Origin: Cyanobium sp. CZS25K
GTDB lineage: Bacteria > Cyanobacteriota > Cyanobacteriia > PCC-6307 > Cyanobiaceae
Direction: 5' to 3'
Assembly (NCBI GenBank): GCA_030373325.1
Contig: JAUCZB010000015.1
Coordinates: 1 to 64,000 of the forward strand
DNA length: 64,000 nt
This document shows positions 24,247 through 32,001 of the stretch, one piece after another (position 1 is the stretch's first letter; every line of letters starts with the position of its first letter). The notes under the pieces are model-generated. The model did no database searches. It had not been told where the DNA came from and saw only the letters and a program-made list of their open reading frames with translations. The position numbers and the translations under genes were made by a program.

Positions 24247-27111
24247 TTAAGCCTCGTGCAGCACCAGCTCGGAGGAGAGCGGGATCGGCACCACCAGGTC
24301 TCGGCCGGTGATCTTGGCCTTGTACATCGCCACGTCGGCCCGGGCCACCATGGCATCGATGGATTCCCCCTCCCCGGCCAGGGTGACGCCGATGCTGAGC
24401 GAGGTGGTGAGCAGCTGGCCATTGGCCTCAAACGGCTGGTGGCCGGCCTGGCGGATTTTTTCGGCCAGCGCCACCCCATCCTCCAGGCTGCGGAGTTCGG
24501 TGAACACCACCAGAAACTCATCACCGCCGATACGGCCGATCAGATCGCCGCTGCGGGTGTGAGCCCGCAAGCGCTCGGCAATGGTGCAGAGGGCCCGATC
24601 GCCGGCGGCGTGGCCATGGCGATCGTTGATGTCCTTGAACTTATCGACATCCACAAACAGAACAGCCGTTTGCCCGCCACGGCGATTACCACGGGCCAGC
24701 AGAGCGTCCAGCCTCGAGAAGACCTCCTTGCGGTTGATCAGGCCGGTGAGCTCATCAGTGCGGGCACGCCGATCCAGTTCCGCCTCGATGGCGACCTCGG
24801 CATCCACGGTTCGGAAGGAGCACGCGATTCCGCTCAGTTGGCCCTGGCTGTTGCGATAGGGACCCCCATGGACCTCCACCCAGCGCCAGCATTCCCGGTG
24901 ATCCCGCAGCCGCAGGCGCACAACCTTGGTGCTGCCACCACTGATCGCGATGTAGACCTGTTCGGCCAAGGGGCGATCGTCGGGATGGCAGAACTCCAGA
25001 TAGGAGCGGCCCAACCAGTCGTCTGGCTGCCAGCCCAGCATGGGCGTGAGGGTGGGTGAGACCCAGCGCATGCATCCCTCACTGATCTGCAGCACCACAT
25101 CGCTGGAGTTAGTGACCAGCAACCGGTAGCGCTCTTCTGATTCAGCGATCCGCTGGGCTGCTTCGTAGCGCTGGGTTACATCACGCCAGCTCACCGATAG
25201 ACCATCGCCAACGCGACTGCCACGCACGTCGTAGTGGCGTCTGACACCCAGCTTCTCATTGTCGTAGAGGAAATTATCCAGTGCCAGGGGCTCACCGGTT
25301 TCCACCGTGAACACATAGGCTCTGAACAGGGCAGAATCCCGCAAACCCGGAAAAGACTGGAGCAGCCTGCTCCCCAGAAGATCCTCGCGGCTCAGATTGA
25401 GATACTCACAGGTGGCACGGTTGACATTGCGGTAGAGGAAATCCACGATCTTGCCGTTGTCATCACGGATGGCATCAATCAGAATCTGGGGATCGAGCAT
25501 GCCATCGGCGTTGGCCTTCAGTAGCTCAGCGCTGCGCTGATACTGCTGTCTGGCCTGCACCAGCTCATCCACATCATGAAGGGTCGAGATGAGGTGCTGC
25601 AGCGCGCCGCTTTCATCCCAGACCAGATTGACCGTGATGTCATACCAGTGCAGGTCGCCGTTGCTGGCCCGCACGCGCAGCGTTTGGCTGAAGGTGGTTG
25701 CCTGGCCCTGGCGGGCCTTGTCAATGGCCAACAACAGAACACTGCGATCGTCTTCCACCACAAGCTCGGGATTCCGGCCGATTAACGCCGCCGGTCTATA
25801 GCCCAGCACGCTCTGAATCGACGGTGACACCCACGCCAGAGTGAGGTCGGGGTTGTAGAGCAGCACAATCTCGCTGGTGTGCTCCGCCAGCAGCCGGAAC
25901 TGCTGCTCCTGCTCCGCCAGCAGTTCGCGGGCCTGGATGATCTCAGTGATATCAATAATCTGCTCAATGAAGTAGCGGAAGTTGCCGCGCTCATCCCGCA
26001 CGCAGGCCACCGATACATCTCCCCACACGATCTGGCCATCGAGGCGGCGGTAGCGCTTGCTCACCCGGTAGCTGTCGCGCCGGCCCGAGAGCAACTCGGT
26101 GGCCAGGGCCAGGCCCTTCTGCAGATCCTCCGGATGGGTGAGGGCCTGCCAGGTGGTGGAGCGCAGCGTGGCGGCATCCGTGGCAAACAAGTGGCAGAGG
26201 GCCCCATTCACCTCCAGAAACGTTCCATCCCTGGACACCAGGGCCATCCCCACCGCCGCGTTGTCCATCGCCAGGCGGAAGCGCTGATCCGCCTCGGCCT
26301 GGGCCCGTAGCGCCCGCTCCCGCGCTTCCTGCGCTTCCAGCAGGGGGGAGAGATCATCGAACACCCAGATCCGGCCCAAGTAGCCACTCAGACGGATGGG
26401 AGAGGAGGTGACCTTCAGGTGGGTGGGTGGCTGGGGGAAGCGCCAGATCAGCGCCTCGCTCGGGCCCTGGGGATCCATCAGCAGCCGCGCCCCGAAGGCT
26501 GCAATCTCCGGCTGATTGAGGGCCCGCTGCTCCAGCGCCGCCATCGCTTCCGCCAGGGAGGCGGCAGGCAGCTCACCACTGCTGACGCCCAGCCAGTGGG
26601 CAGCGGCTGGATTGACGCTCGCCACGGCGCGGATCAGATCGACCGTCACCACGCCCTGCTCCAGGCACGAGACCACAGCGCCCAGGCGCTGGGCCTCCAT
26701 CTCCGCCTGAAGCTGCCGTTCATGGGCCTCCAGCAGCCGGGACAGGCCGCTGTCGAGGTGCTCCTGCACATCCTGCAGGATGTCCTCCTGAGGCACCTGC
26801 CCGCACCAGATCAGCAGGACGTGGCGCTGCTCGTCCAGCTGCCCGCTCCAGGCCGCCTGCGGCAGCTGGGACAGCGCCAGCCGCAGGCTGGTGGGCACCA
26901 AGGCCGCCAACTGCAGCGGATCGGATTCAATCCGCTGCTCCTGCCTGTCCTTCACGGCAGACCAGATGGCGCCCGGCTGCAGCAGATCGGCCGGGTGGCT
27001 CATCAGCACATGCGGTTCGTGCGACCCTGTCGGCTGCTTCCAGACCACCACCGCATCGGCTCCTGCGGCCCGCGCCAGCTCAGCCAGGGCATCGGCGAGG
27101 GCACGGTTCAT
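24247..27111 (-). CDS. multi-PAS sensor diguanylate cyclase
   Basis: The 954-residue protein has an N-terminal GAF-like or unassigned sensor region (about residues 1-130). About five PAS units follow (one weak at about 145-290, then QRFRLAMDNAAVGMALVSRD, QFRLLAEHTSEIVLLYNPDL, a divergent third, and RYRLLVTNSSDVVLQISEGC). The GGDEF domain closes it, with RIGGDEFLVVF near residue 859. The inhibitory I-site RSGD stands exactly five residues before GGDEF. It should make cyclic di-GMP with product inhibition; no EAL domain is present. There is no membrane segment, so it is cytoplasmic. Its start overlaps the stop of an RsbQ-like hydrolase gene (ATGA), suggesting the hydrolase feeds a signal to one of the PAS domains. 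Confidence 0.92.
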   Translation of the reverse strand: MNRALADALAELARAAGADAVVVWKQPTGSHEPHVLMSHPADLLQPGAIWSAVKDRQEQRIESDPLQLAALVPTSLRLALSQLPQAAWSGQLDEQRHVLLIWCGQVPQEDILQDVQEHLDSGLSRLLEAHERQLQAEMEAQRLGAVVSCLEQGVVTVDLIRAVASVNPAAAHWLGVSSGELPAASLAEAMAALEQRALNQPEIAAFGARLLMDPQGPSEALIWRFPQPPTHLKVTSSPIRLSGYLGRIWVFDDLSPLLEAQEARERALRAQAEADQRFRLAMDNAAVGMALVSRDGTFLEVNGALCHLFATDAATLRSTTWQALTHPEDLQKGLALATELLSGRRDSYRVSKRYRRLDGQIVWGDVSVACVRDERGNFRYFIEQIIDITEIIQARELLAEQEQQFRLLAEHTSEIVLLYNPDLTLAWVSPSIQSVLGYRPAALIGRNPELVVEDDRSVLLLAIDKARQGQATTFSQTLRVRASNGDLHWYDITVNLVWDESGALQHLISTLHDVDELVQARQQYQRSAELLKANADGMLDPQILIDAIRDDNGKIVDFLYRNVNRATCEYLNLSREDLLGSRLLQSFPGLRDSALFRAYVFTVETGEPLALDNFLYDNEKLGVRRHYDVRGSRVGDGLSVSWRDVTQRYEAAQRIAESEERYRLLVTNSSDVVLQISEGCMRWVSPTLTPMLGWQPDDWLGRSYLEFCHPDDRPLAEQVYIAISGGSTKVVRLRLRDHRECWRWVEVHGGPYRNSQGQLSGIACSFRTVDAEVAIEAELDRRARTDELTGLINRKEVFSRLDALLARGNRRGGQTAVLFVDVDKFKDINDRHGHAAGDRALCTIAERLRAHTRSGDLIGRIGGDEFLVVFTELRSLEDGVALAEKIRQAGHQPFEANGQLLTTSLSIGVTLAGEGESIDAMVARADVAMYKAKITGRDLVVPIPLSSELVLHEA

Positions 27112-27915
27112 GCCATGACCTGTTGCAGAAATGGCCCGATCGCCGCGATCACCGCCGCCGGATCGACGATGTGGGGGAAATGCCCCTCGCAGACCAGAGG
27201 CAGCAGGCGGGCGTTGGGAATCGCCGAGGCCAGCCAGCTGGCCGCCTCCAGTGGCACGGCCGGATCATTGCTGCTCTGAACCACCAGGGTCGGCGCTGTG
27301 ATCCGAGCCATCAGCGCCCGGCAATCCCCTGGAAGATGGCGCGAAAGCAGGTGGCCGTCACAACCGGGTCCAGTTCCCGTAACACCCGCACAAACTCCAG
27401 CACGTCCTGGGAGCGGGCGGTCTGGCCCATCACCAACGGCCCGAAGCCCGCCGTCCAGGCCTCGAAGTCGAGGCTGATCGCCTGCAGCAGCTCCTTCACT
27501 TGAACGCCTGTGAAGCCACCCCGATACCCCGCGGCTGGATCCTCCACGAGCAGGCCGATCCATTGAGCAGAACCAGGCGCTGGAAAAGGCCAGGATCAGC
27601 GGCGGCGGCCAGGGCACCGGCCATCGCACCCAGCGAGTGGCCCATGTAGATCGCCTGACGGATGCCGAGCTCCGCACACAGCAGGCTGAGGTCATCGGCA
27701 AAGGCCACGATCGCCCCGTGGCGCGCCGGCGTGAACAGGGCGGGATCGGCATCCCGCGAACCCGCCTGCGCGAAGGTCAGGACCCGGAAGGAATCCCGAA
27801 AGGCCTCGACCAGCGGTTGCCAATCACCGGGCCGGCCACCAAGACCGTGACCCAGCAGCAGGGTGGGTCCCTCCTCACTGTGGACGGTGACCGCATGGGC
27901 TGCGGAGCGCTGCAT
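27108..27915 (-). pseudogene. RsbQ-like alpha/beta hydrolase with two frameshifts
   Basis: The first frame holds GPTLLLGHGLGGRPGDWQPL and the nucleophile elbow IYMGHSLGAMAGALAA up to LLNGSACSW. A shift near 27548 moves the homology to EDPAAGYRGGFTGVQVKELL and further to VRELDPVVTATCFRAIFQ-type residues. A second shift near 27330 gives ITAPTLVVQSSNDPAVPLEA with the acid and EGHFPHIVDP with the catalytic His. Ser, Asp and His are all present, but in different frames. RsbQ in Bacillus acts on an unknown small ligand and signals to the PAS phosphatase RsbP; it is related to plant D14/KAI2 receptors. Pairing with a PAS-GGDEF protein fits this logic. Sequence error at the G-runs remains possible. 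Confidence 0.75.
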
Positions 27916-28281
27916 GGACCCCACCGCCAACAACTCGACTGCACCGGGCAGTCAGAGTTCCTGTAGACCCTATAGCCCATCGCATACCCATCGCTCCGTG
28001 CCGTCGCCAATGGCAACGCTGGCGGGTCCTGGAGCTCTGGAACGTAGCCGGCGCTGGCAGCGCGGCGCACAGGCGACCGCCTACCACGGACAACGACTGG
28101 CGCCTGGCCCGATCCTTGCGATCGCGCGAGGACTGGCCGACGGGATCCGGTGGGTGTGCGCCGCTCCGGTGGTGATCTGCTCCCCCTGGTCGCCAGACCC
28201 GGCCAGGTTCGGGCTCTGCCGCAGCAGCCATCACCATCACGACAGCGTTGTGCGTGTCGCCTCCTGCGGCGTGCCGGTCCT
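27916..28281. other. 366-nt gap without a recognisable gene
   Basis: I see no protein-like frame, RNA or clear repeat. A TATAGC-like stretch at about 27970 could belong to a promoter for the hydrolase/GGDEF operon, but no matching upstream box is clear. Confidence 0.4.
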
Positions 28282-29040
28282 TCAAGCTCCAGGCGAGCTG
28301 GCGATCCACTGCTCCAGCCAGAGCTCCGGCCGGTAGCGATCCCCCTCCAGCCACAGGCCAGCCAGCTCCAGGGGGCTGTAGGAGCGAAAGCCCGTGAGGA
28401 CGGCATAGAAGTCCCGGCCGTGCCTCTCTCCCGCCAGCGCCATCAGGGCCTCCAGTGCGGCGGCCGGATCCAGCTCGTGCTGGGCGATCTGACTGCGCAG
28501 GCGCTGCCGCCAACGTCCGCTGAGCATGGCGGCCTGTCGCTGGCTGATCGCCGGGGCCGGCGAGGTGCGGAAGGCATCTGGAACGGGCCGGATGCCGCAG
28601 TAGCAGGCCCAGAACTCCAGTGGCCCCCACACCGGAACCTCGCTGTCGCCAAGGGGCATCGCTGTTTCCAGCTTCTTCCGCAGAGCCGCATCCCCAAAAC
28701 GCCCCCACTCGCGGGCGGCGATGCGGCGGTTCAGTTCTCCCAGCTGCCAGAAGGAGCGCTGCCGCAGTTCACCGGCCTTGCCCTGCTCGATGACGGAGAG
28801 GTTGCCGTAGGAGATCACACTCGACGGCTCGCCGATCGCCTTGGCCCAGTTGCAGACGGTGTACTGGGTCCAGCCATTGCGGCGCCGCCAGTTGAGCAGC
28901 ATGCGACCAAACGCCAGCCGGCTGGCCTCCTGCCGCGCCAGCAGCTCCTCATAGCTGGGCCAGGGGGCCCTGGCTCCCTGTTGCTTGGTTGACCTGGCAG
29001 GCGGTGGCGCCGTGTTCTGCGGCGACGTTGATGACGGCAT
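28282..29040 (-). CDS. HTH-type phage-related regulator, 252 residues
   Basis: The ATG at 29040 is chosen because the earlier residues look like noise. After a Pro/Thr-rich leader the protein has PSYEELLARQEASRLAFGRM, then LLNWRRRNGWTQYTVCNWAK, which fits a Cro/CI-type helix-turn-helix (WTQ..V..WAK). Next comes SVISYGNLSVIEQGKAGELR, as in phage-type repressors where the second helix leads into a VISxGxLSxIEQGK stretch. The C-terminal 120 residues are aromatic-rich and unassigned. It may control the nearby element genes. The identification rests on the HTH-like part. Confidence 0.6.
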   Translation of the reverse strand: MPSSTSPQNTAPPPARSTKQQGARAPWPSYEELLARQEASRLAFGRMLLNWRRRNGWTQYTVCNWAKAIGEPSSVISYGNLSVIEQGKAGELRQRSFWQLGELNRRIAAREWGRFGDAALRKKLETAMPLGDSEVPVWGPLEFWACYCGIRPVPDAFRTSPAPAISQRQAAMLSGRWRQRLRSQIAQHELDPAAALEALMALAGERHGRDFYAVLTGFRSYSPLELAGLWLEGDRYRPELWLEQWIASSPGA

Positions 29041-29736
29041 GGCGATCAAGGTGGTGGAAGCCGGTCGGGGGCTGTGAGGCTGTTGCCAGGAAGGCCAAGC
29101 CCGCTGCAACGGCTATGGCTGGAGAGGCCGGAGACCGAGGAGGCCTCCGGCCGGCGGGCCTCAGAGCACCCGCACCGCGGCCTGGGGCCCGAGCACGATC
29201 TGCTGATTCGAGGCCAGGATCAGCGCCTCCTCCCGCGGCACGTAGTGCGGCTGGGAGGTGATGTGCCCACCGGCTTCGCAGAAGCCTGGCGGCTTGGTGA
29301 TCGAGGAAGAGCACCCGCAGCAGACCGCCAGCGGCGCTGAGCAGGTGGACCGAGACGACGCGGATGGGGCAGCAGGGCCGAGAAGGAGAGAGGGTGGCCA
29401 TGGCCGGGAGGGCGAACGACCGGGCCGATCCGCACCGGGAAGGAGACGGCCGGCAAGGGTCGCGAGCCTGCGAGCGATTCACGTCAGCCCTTGACGGCCG
29501 GCCCGCGCCGGGGCAGGCCCAGGCGGCGTTCGCCAGCCCGGCCAGCCAGCCGACGACAACTACATGCCCCTGTCCCCCAGACCGTTGCCGGCATCCACCT
29601 GCGTCCTGACAGCACCTGCCGCTGTGGGGCTTTCCACCCGCGCATGGGCCCCGACCCAACGTCCACAGGTCGGCGCCAGGGAGAAAAGCCGGGATCTGGG
29701 CTCCCGGCCGGCCCTGGGGCACCAGGCCCCGGAGCC
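29041..29736. other. about 700 nt with only a possible gene remnant
   Basis: No intact gene is supported. On the minus strand, a frame ending in TGA at 29161-29163 contains SITKPPGFCEAGGHITSQPH, YVPREEALILASNQQIVLGP and QAAVRVL, which looks like the end of a real small protein. It has no standard start codon within a sensible distance and its beginning lies in another composition, so it is probably a remnant. The rest (29300-29736) is G/C-rich with no clear signal. Confidence 0.35.
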
Positions 29737-30555
29737 TCAGACGCTCAGCTCATCGGCCTCGGCCAGCAGCCGCTCGGCCTCCCGTTGCTCATCGAGCTGG
29801 GCGAGGGCAACGCGCGCATCCTGCTCTTCGAGCAGGACCCGATCGATCGCATCGACCCGCTGCAGGCACTGCTGAATCGCAGGGAGCACCTCCTCCTCCA
29901 GGAGGGTGATTTCCTCCTCCCCATAGGGATTGTGGATCCCCTTGTCTGGCTTGGCGGCAGGAACGGCCGCCTCGATCGCTGCAGCCAGGCGGCGCTGCAG
30001 GGACCGGAACCGCTCGGGCTCCAGCAGCTCCTCCCCATCGCGCAGCAGCCAGTACATGTGCAGGCTTTTGGATCCGCTCCACACGGCCAGGCTCGGCCGC
30101 GGCAGACCAGCCCGCTCGGGGAGCTGCTGCTGCTCCTCCAGCGAGAGTCCGCCATCGCACTCGGACCAGGCGCCGATCCCACCGCGGATGTGGCTGTTGC
30201 TGGCGCCCCAGGTCTTCGCACTTCCGTCCTTCCGCTGCTCCTCCGGCCTGCTCCCCAAGTCCTCGGGCTTTGGGAGCGCAGGGTTCATCACCACCCCCAG
30301 CGAGTGCTCCGGATGCCGCTGCAGGGTGCGTTCCACCTCCCGGCGATGCGCCTCCCCCAAGTCGCCGGGGAGGTGGATGCAAGGCCTGCTCGCGTCATGC
30401 GGGAAGACAGCCAGGACCAGCCGCTCAACTCCCCTGTTGGTCAGCGCCGTGAACAATTGCAGGGAAGCCCAATCAATCAAAACAGGCTTGCTGTCTGGGT
30501 TGTTATCACGACTGCCCTCACGATGCAGCTGTCTATTGCAGGTTTTGGCGCTCAT
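29737..30555 (-). CDS. RepB-type primase-like protein, shortened
   Basis: The 272-residue protein begins with a module like the RepB/AEP-type primase-polymerase of plasmids and phage satellites: LVLAVFPHDASRPCIHLPGD, LGVVMNPALPKPEDL, SHIRGGIGAWSECDGGLSLE and PSLAVWSGSKSLHMYWLLRD, the last being the typical GGKS.H.YW element. Replication primases of this type usually continue into a helicase or binding domain. Here the protein ends after a coiled-coil module (NPYGEEEITLLEEEVLPAIQ) that recurs at 22260-22574. It was probably the replication protein of an integrated element and is now shortened. Template-binding and catalytic residues were not verified. Confidence 0.65.
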   Translation of the reverse strand: MSAKTCNRQLHREGSRDNNPDSKPVLIDWASLQLFTALTNRGVERLVLAVFPHDASRPCIHLPGDLGEAHRREVERTLQRHPEHSLGVVMNPALPKPEDLGSRPEEQRKDGSAKTWGASNSHIRGGIGAWSECDGGLSLEEQQQLPERAGLPRPSLAVWSGSKSLHMYWLLRDGEELLEPERFRSLQRRLAAAIEAAVPAAKPDKGIHNPYGEEEITLLEEEVLPAIQQCLQRVDAIDRVLLEEQDARVALAQLDEQREAERLLAEADELSV

Positions 30556-30613
30556 CGGCCATAATGCTCATGGATGTTTTCTTTCCGGCCGGCAGTTACC
30601 GCTGCCGGCTTTT

Positions 30614-30904
30614 TCATCGCAGCGCCCTATGTGAGCGATATGCACCATCGCCCAAGAGGGGTTCACCGCTGAACGCCTCAATACTTGCCGGATCAACCCG
30701 GCCGAACTCGGTGAATGCCTGCTCACACAGGTCGCCATGCCACTGGTAGAGAGCCCTGGTCGTCAGACCTCCCCGCCGGTAATGCACGCCTTCACGAAAA
30801 GGCGAGAAGAGTGCAGCCCGAAGGCGCAGCAATGTCTTGGGATGAATGCGTACACGGCCGGCCATCTGGCCGGTGCTGAGCCATTGCTCGGAACTGAGCG
30901 CCAC
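30614..30904 (-). CDS. excisionase-like DNA-binding protein
   Basis: The 96-residue protein has SSEQWLSTGQMAGRVRIHPK, then TLLRLRAALFSPFREGVHYR, a winged HTH of the MerR/excisionase kind in which a helix-turn-helix is followed by a FREGVHYR-type wing. Small proteins of this form are commonly encoded beside integrases in cyanobacterial islands, where they control excision. It sits 58 nt after the primase-like gene start, between it and the recombinase-like fragment, which supports an excision or copy-control role. Confidence 0.65.
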   Translation of the reverse strand: MALSSEQWLSTGQMAGRVRIHPKTLLRLRAALFSPFREGVHYRRGGLTTRALYQWHGDLCEQAFTEFGRVDPASIEAFSGEPLLGDGAYRSHRALR

Positions 30905-30970
30905 TGGTGGGAATCCGAAGGCACTCTCAGGCTAGGAGCGAGAATGTTGTGCCTGGCAAGCCTTGCAAAA

Positions 30971-31489
30971 TCAGCCCTGCTTCAAAACATCGCGGACCCA
31001 AGCGGCATGCTCCGAACCCATCAAGGACCGCACCACGCGGTAGGCGACGGTCTCGCCTTGTTCCTTTCTGATCATCCGCAAGTGCCACACGAGCGACACC
31101 CTGTTGCGCTGTTGGACGGCTTCATTGATTCCATCCAGAAGCCGCGCATTCCAATCAGAGGAGTTGTCCTCCAGATCGCCGCTGTCGATAGCCAGCAATG
31201 CCTCCTCCAGGCGAGCCCGTAGCCGCCGGACCATTCCAGGAGTCAAGGGCTTGCCCTTGCTTGTGACACACCCTGCGGCAAACAGATCACGACTCAGGGC
31301 TGACAGGCTCTTTTCTCTCCCCCGCTCGATCACGTCGCGGTAGTCGAGCGCTTCCTCCAGCGCCTCAAGGTGCATCCGCTTGTTTTCTTGATCACGAGCT
31401 GGTCGGAGGCCGCCGAGAACTCGACCGCTCTTTACGGCGCGCCGCAAGCCCTGGCGGATGCGCTGGCCATGATCCTCAGGTAACGGCAT
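30971..31489 (-). CDS. recombinase-like fragment or hypothetical protein, 172 residues
   Basis: From the ATG at 31489 the protein reads QRIRQGLRRAVKSGRVLGGL, RPARDQENKRMHLEALEEAL, and later LSRDLFAAGCVTSKGKPLTP, GMVRRLRARL. This order (GR..GG.RP, then a helix, then AAG..T..G..LTP..V..LL) resembles the linker and DNA-binding part of large serine recombinases, without the catalytic domain. If so, it is a fragment or a domesticated binding protein. It stands directly beside ssrA, a common integration locus. The assignment is tentative. Confidence 0.45.
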   Translation of the reverse strand: MPLPEDHGQRIRQGLRRAVKSGRVLGGLRPARDQENKRMHLEALEEALDYRDVIERGREKSLSALSRDLFAAGCVTSKGKPLTPGMVRRLRARLEEALLAIDSGDLEDNSSDWNARLLDGINEAVQQRNRVSLVWHLRMIRKEQGETVAYRVVRSLMGSEHAAWVRDVLKQG

Positions 31490-31532
31490 GGCAAGACTCA
31501 GCTCAGAGGCAGCCAGCGCAGCCGGGAGCGGA

Positions 31533-31552
31533 TTGCACACGTTTTGCACACG
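31533..31552. repeat. direct repeat TTGCACACG x2
   Basis: Two copies of TTGCACACG begin 11 nt apart (31533 and 31544), just upstream of the recombinase-like gene and between it and the tmRNA gene. This is a plausible place for an integrase or recombinase binding site, but nothing more can be shown. Confidence 0.35.
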
Positions 31553-31594
31553 CCCCCTGGATGGACACGCGCCGAGACAGGCAAGACTCAAGGC

Positions 31595-31626
31595 CCCAAT
31601 AAGCGAGAAGGCCCCTTCCAGGGCCC
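31595..31626 (-). terminator. probable terminator of ssrA
   Basis: On the minus strand a GGGCCC-TGGAA-GGGGCC hairpin follows the end of the tmRNA coding piece and is followed by a pyrimidine-rich stretch (CTTCTCGCTTATT). It fits a factor-independent terminator with an imperfect U-tract. Confidence 0.45.
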
Positions 31627-31629
31627 ATG

Positions 31630-31945
31630 GGTCATTTGGGTGACAAGGCTGACCTCACCCCGTCTCCGTTAAGAGTGTCAGGCAGCCACGGGGGCGGCTT
31701 GACGGGAGAAACGAACGATGTTGTTCGCTGTTACGGGTTCGCTCTTACCGAGCAGGCTTCAGTCACCCTCCTCATGCCCCGTCGAAACCATTGCAGCCCC
31801 GGGACGACGCACCGGCCGGGGCCGGTGGGTCGGGGTAAATGGAGCTGAGCGGAATCGAACCGCTGTCCGAAACACTGGTGTGGATCACCTAGTCCGTCCG
31901 AAGACGGACCTGTTCATCCTGCCACCTCCCCGACGGCACCGGTCC
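31630..31945 (-). ncRNA. ssrA: tmRNA, circularly permuted two-piece form
   Basis: Reading the minus strand, the acceptor piece comes first. It has a GTCCGTC-TTCG-GACGGAC hairpin and the T-arm AGCGG-TTCGATT-CCGCT, and ends in CAGCTCC plus discriminator A at 31840. After a short spacer the coding piece starts at 31800 with GGGGCTGCAATGGTTTCGAC, whose first seven bases pair with CAGCTCC to form the acceptor stem. The tag frame follows at 31678-31728. CCA is not encoded. The permuted order, processed into two RNAs, is known in alphaproteobacteria and in marine Synechococcus, Prochlorococcus and Cyanobium. tmRNA with SmpB rescues stalled ribosomes. The outer ends are approximate. Confidence 0.93.
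31678..31728 (-). other. tmRNA proteolysis-tag reading frame
   Basis: The codons translate to ANNIVRFSRQAAPVAA followed by TGA. The hydrophobic APVAA end is the degradation signal read by Clp proteases. The sequence matches the tag known for the picocyanobacterial group, which supports the taxonomic placement of the window. Confidence 0.93.
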
Positions 31946-32001
31946 GAAGGCCGGGGGTGGGCATCCCCGAACCGGGGGGCGCCAGCCAGCAGCATGGGGC
32001 G

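Noticed and set aside
31627..31848. Open frame on the + strand across the tmRNA coding piece
   Set aside because: The region is explained fully by ssrA structure and its tag on the minus strand.
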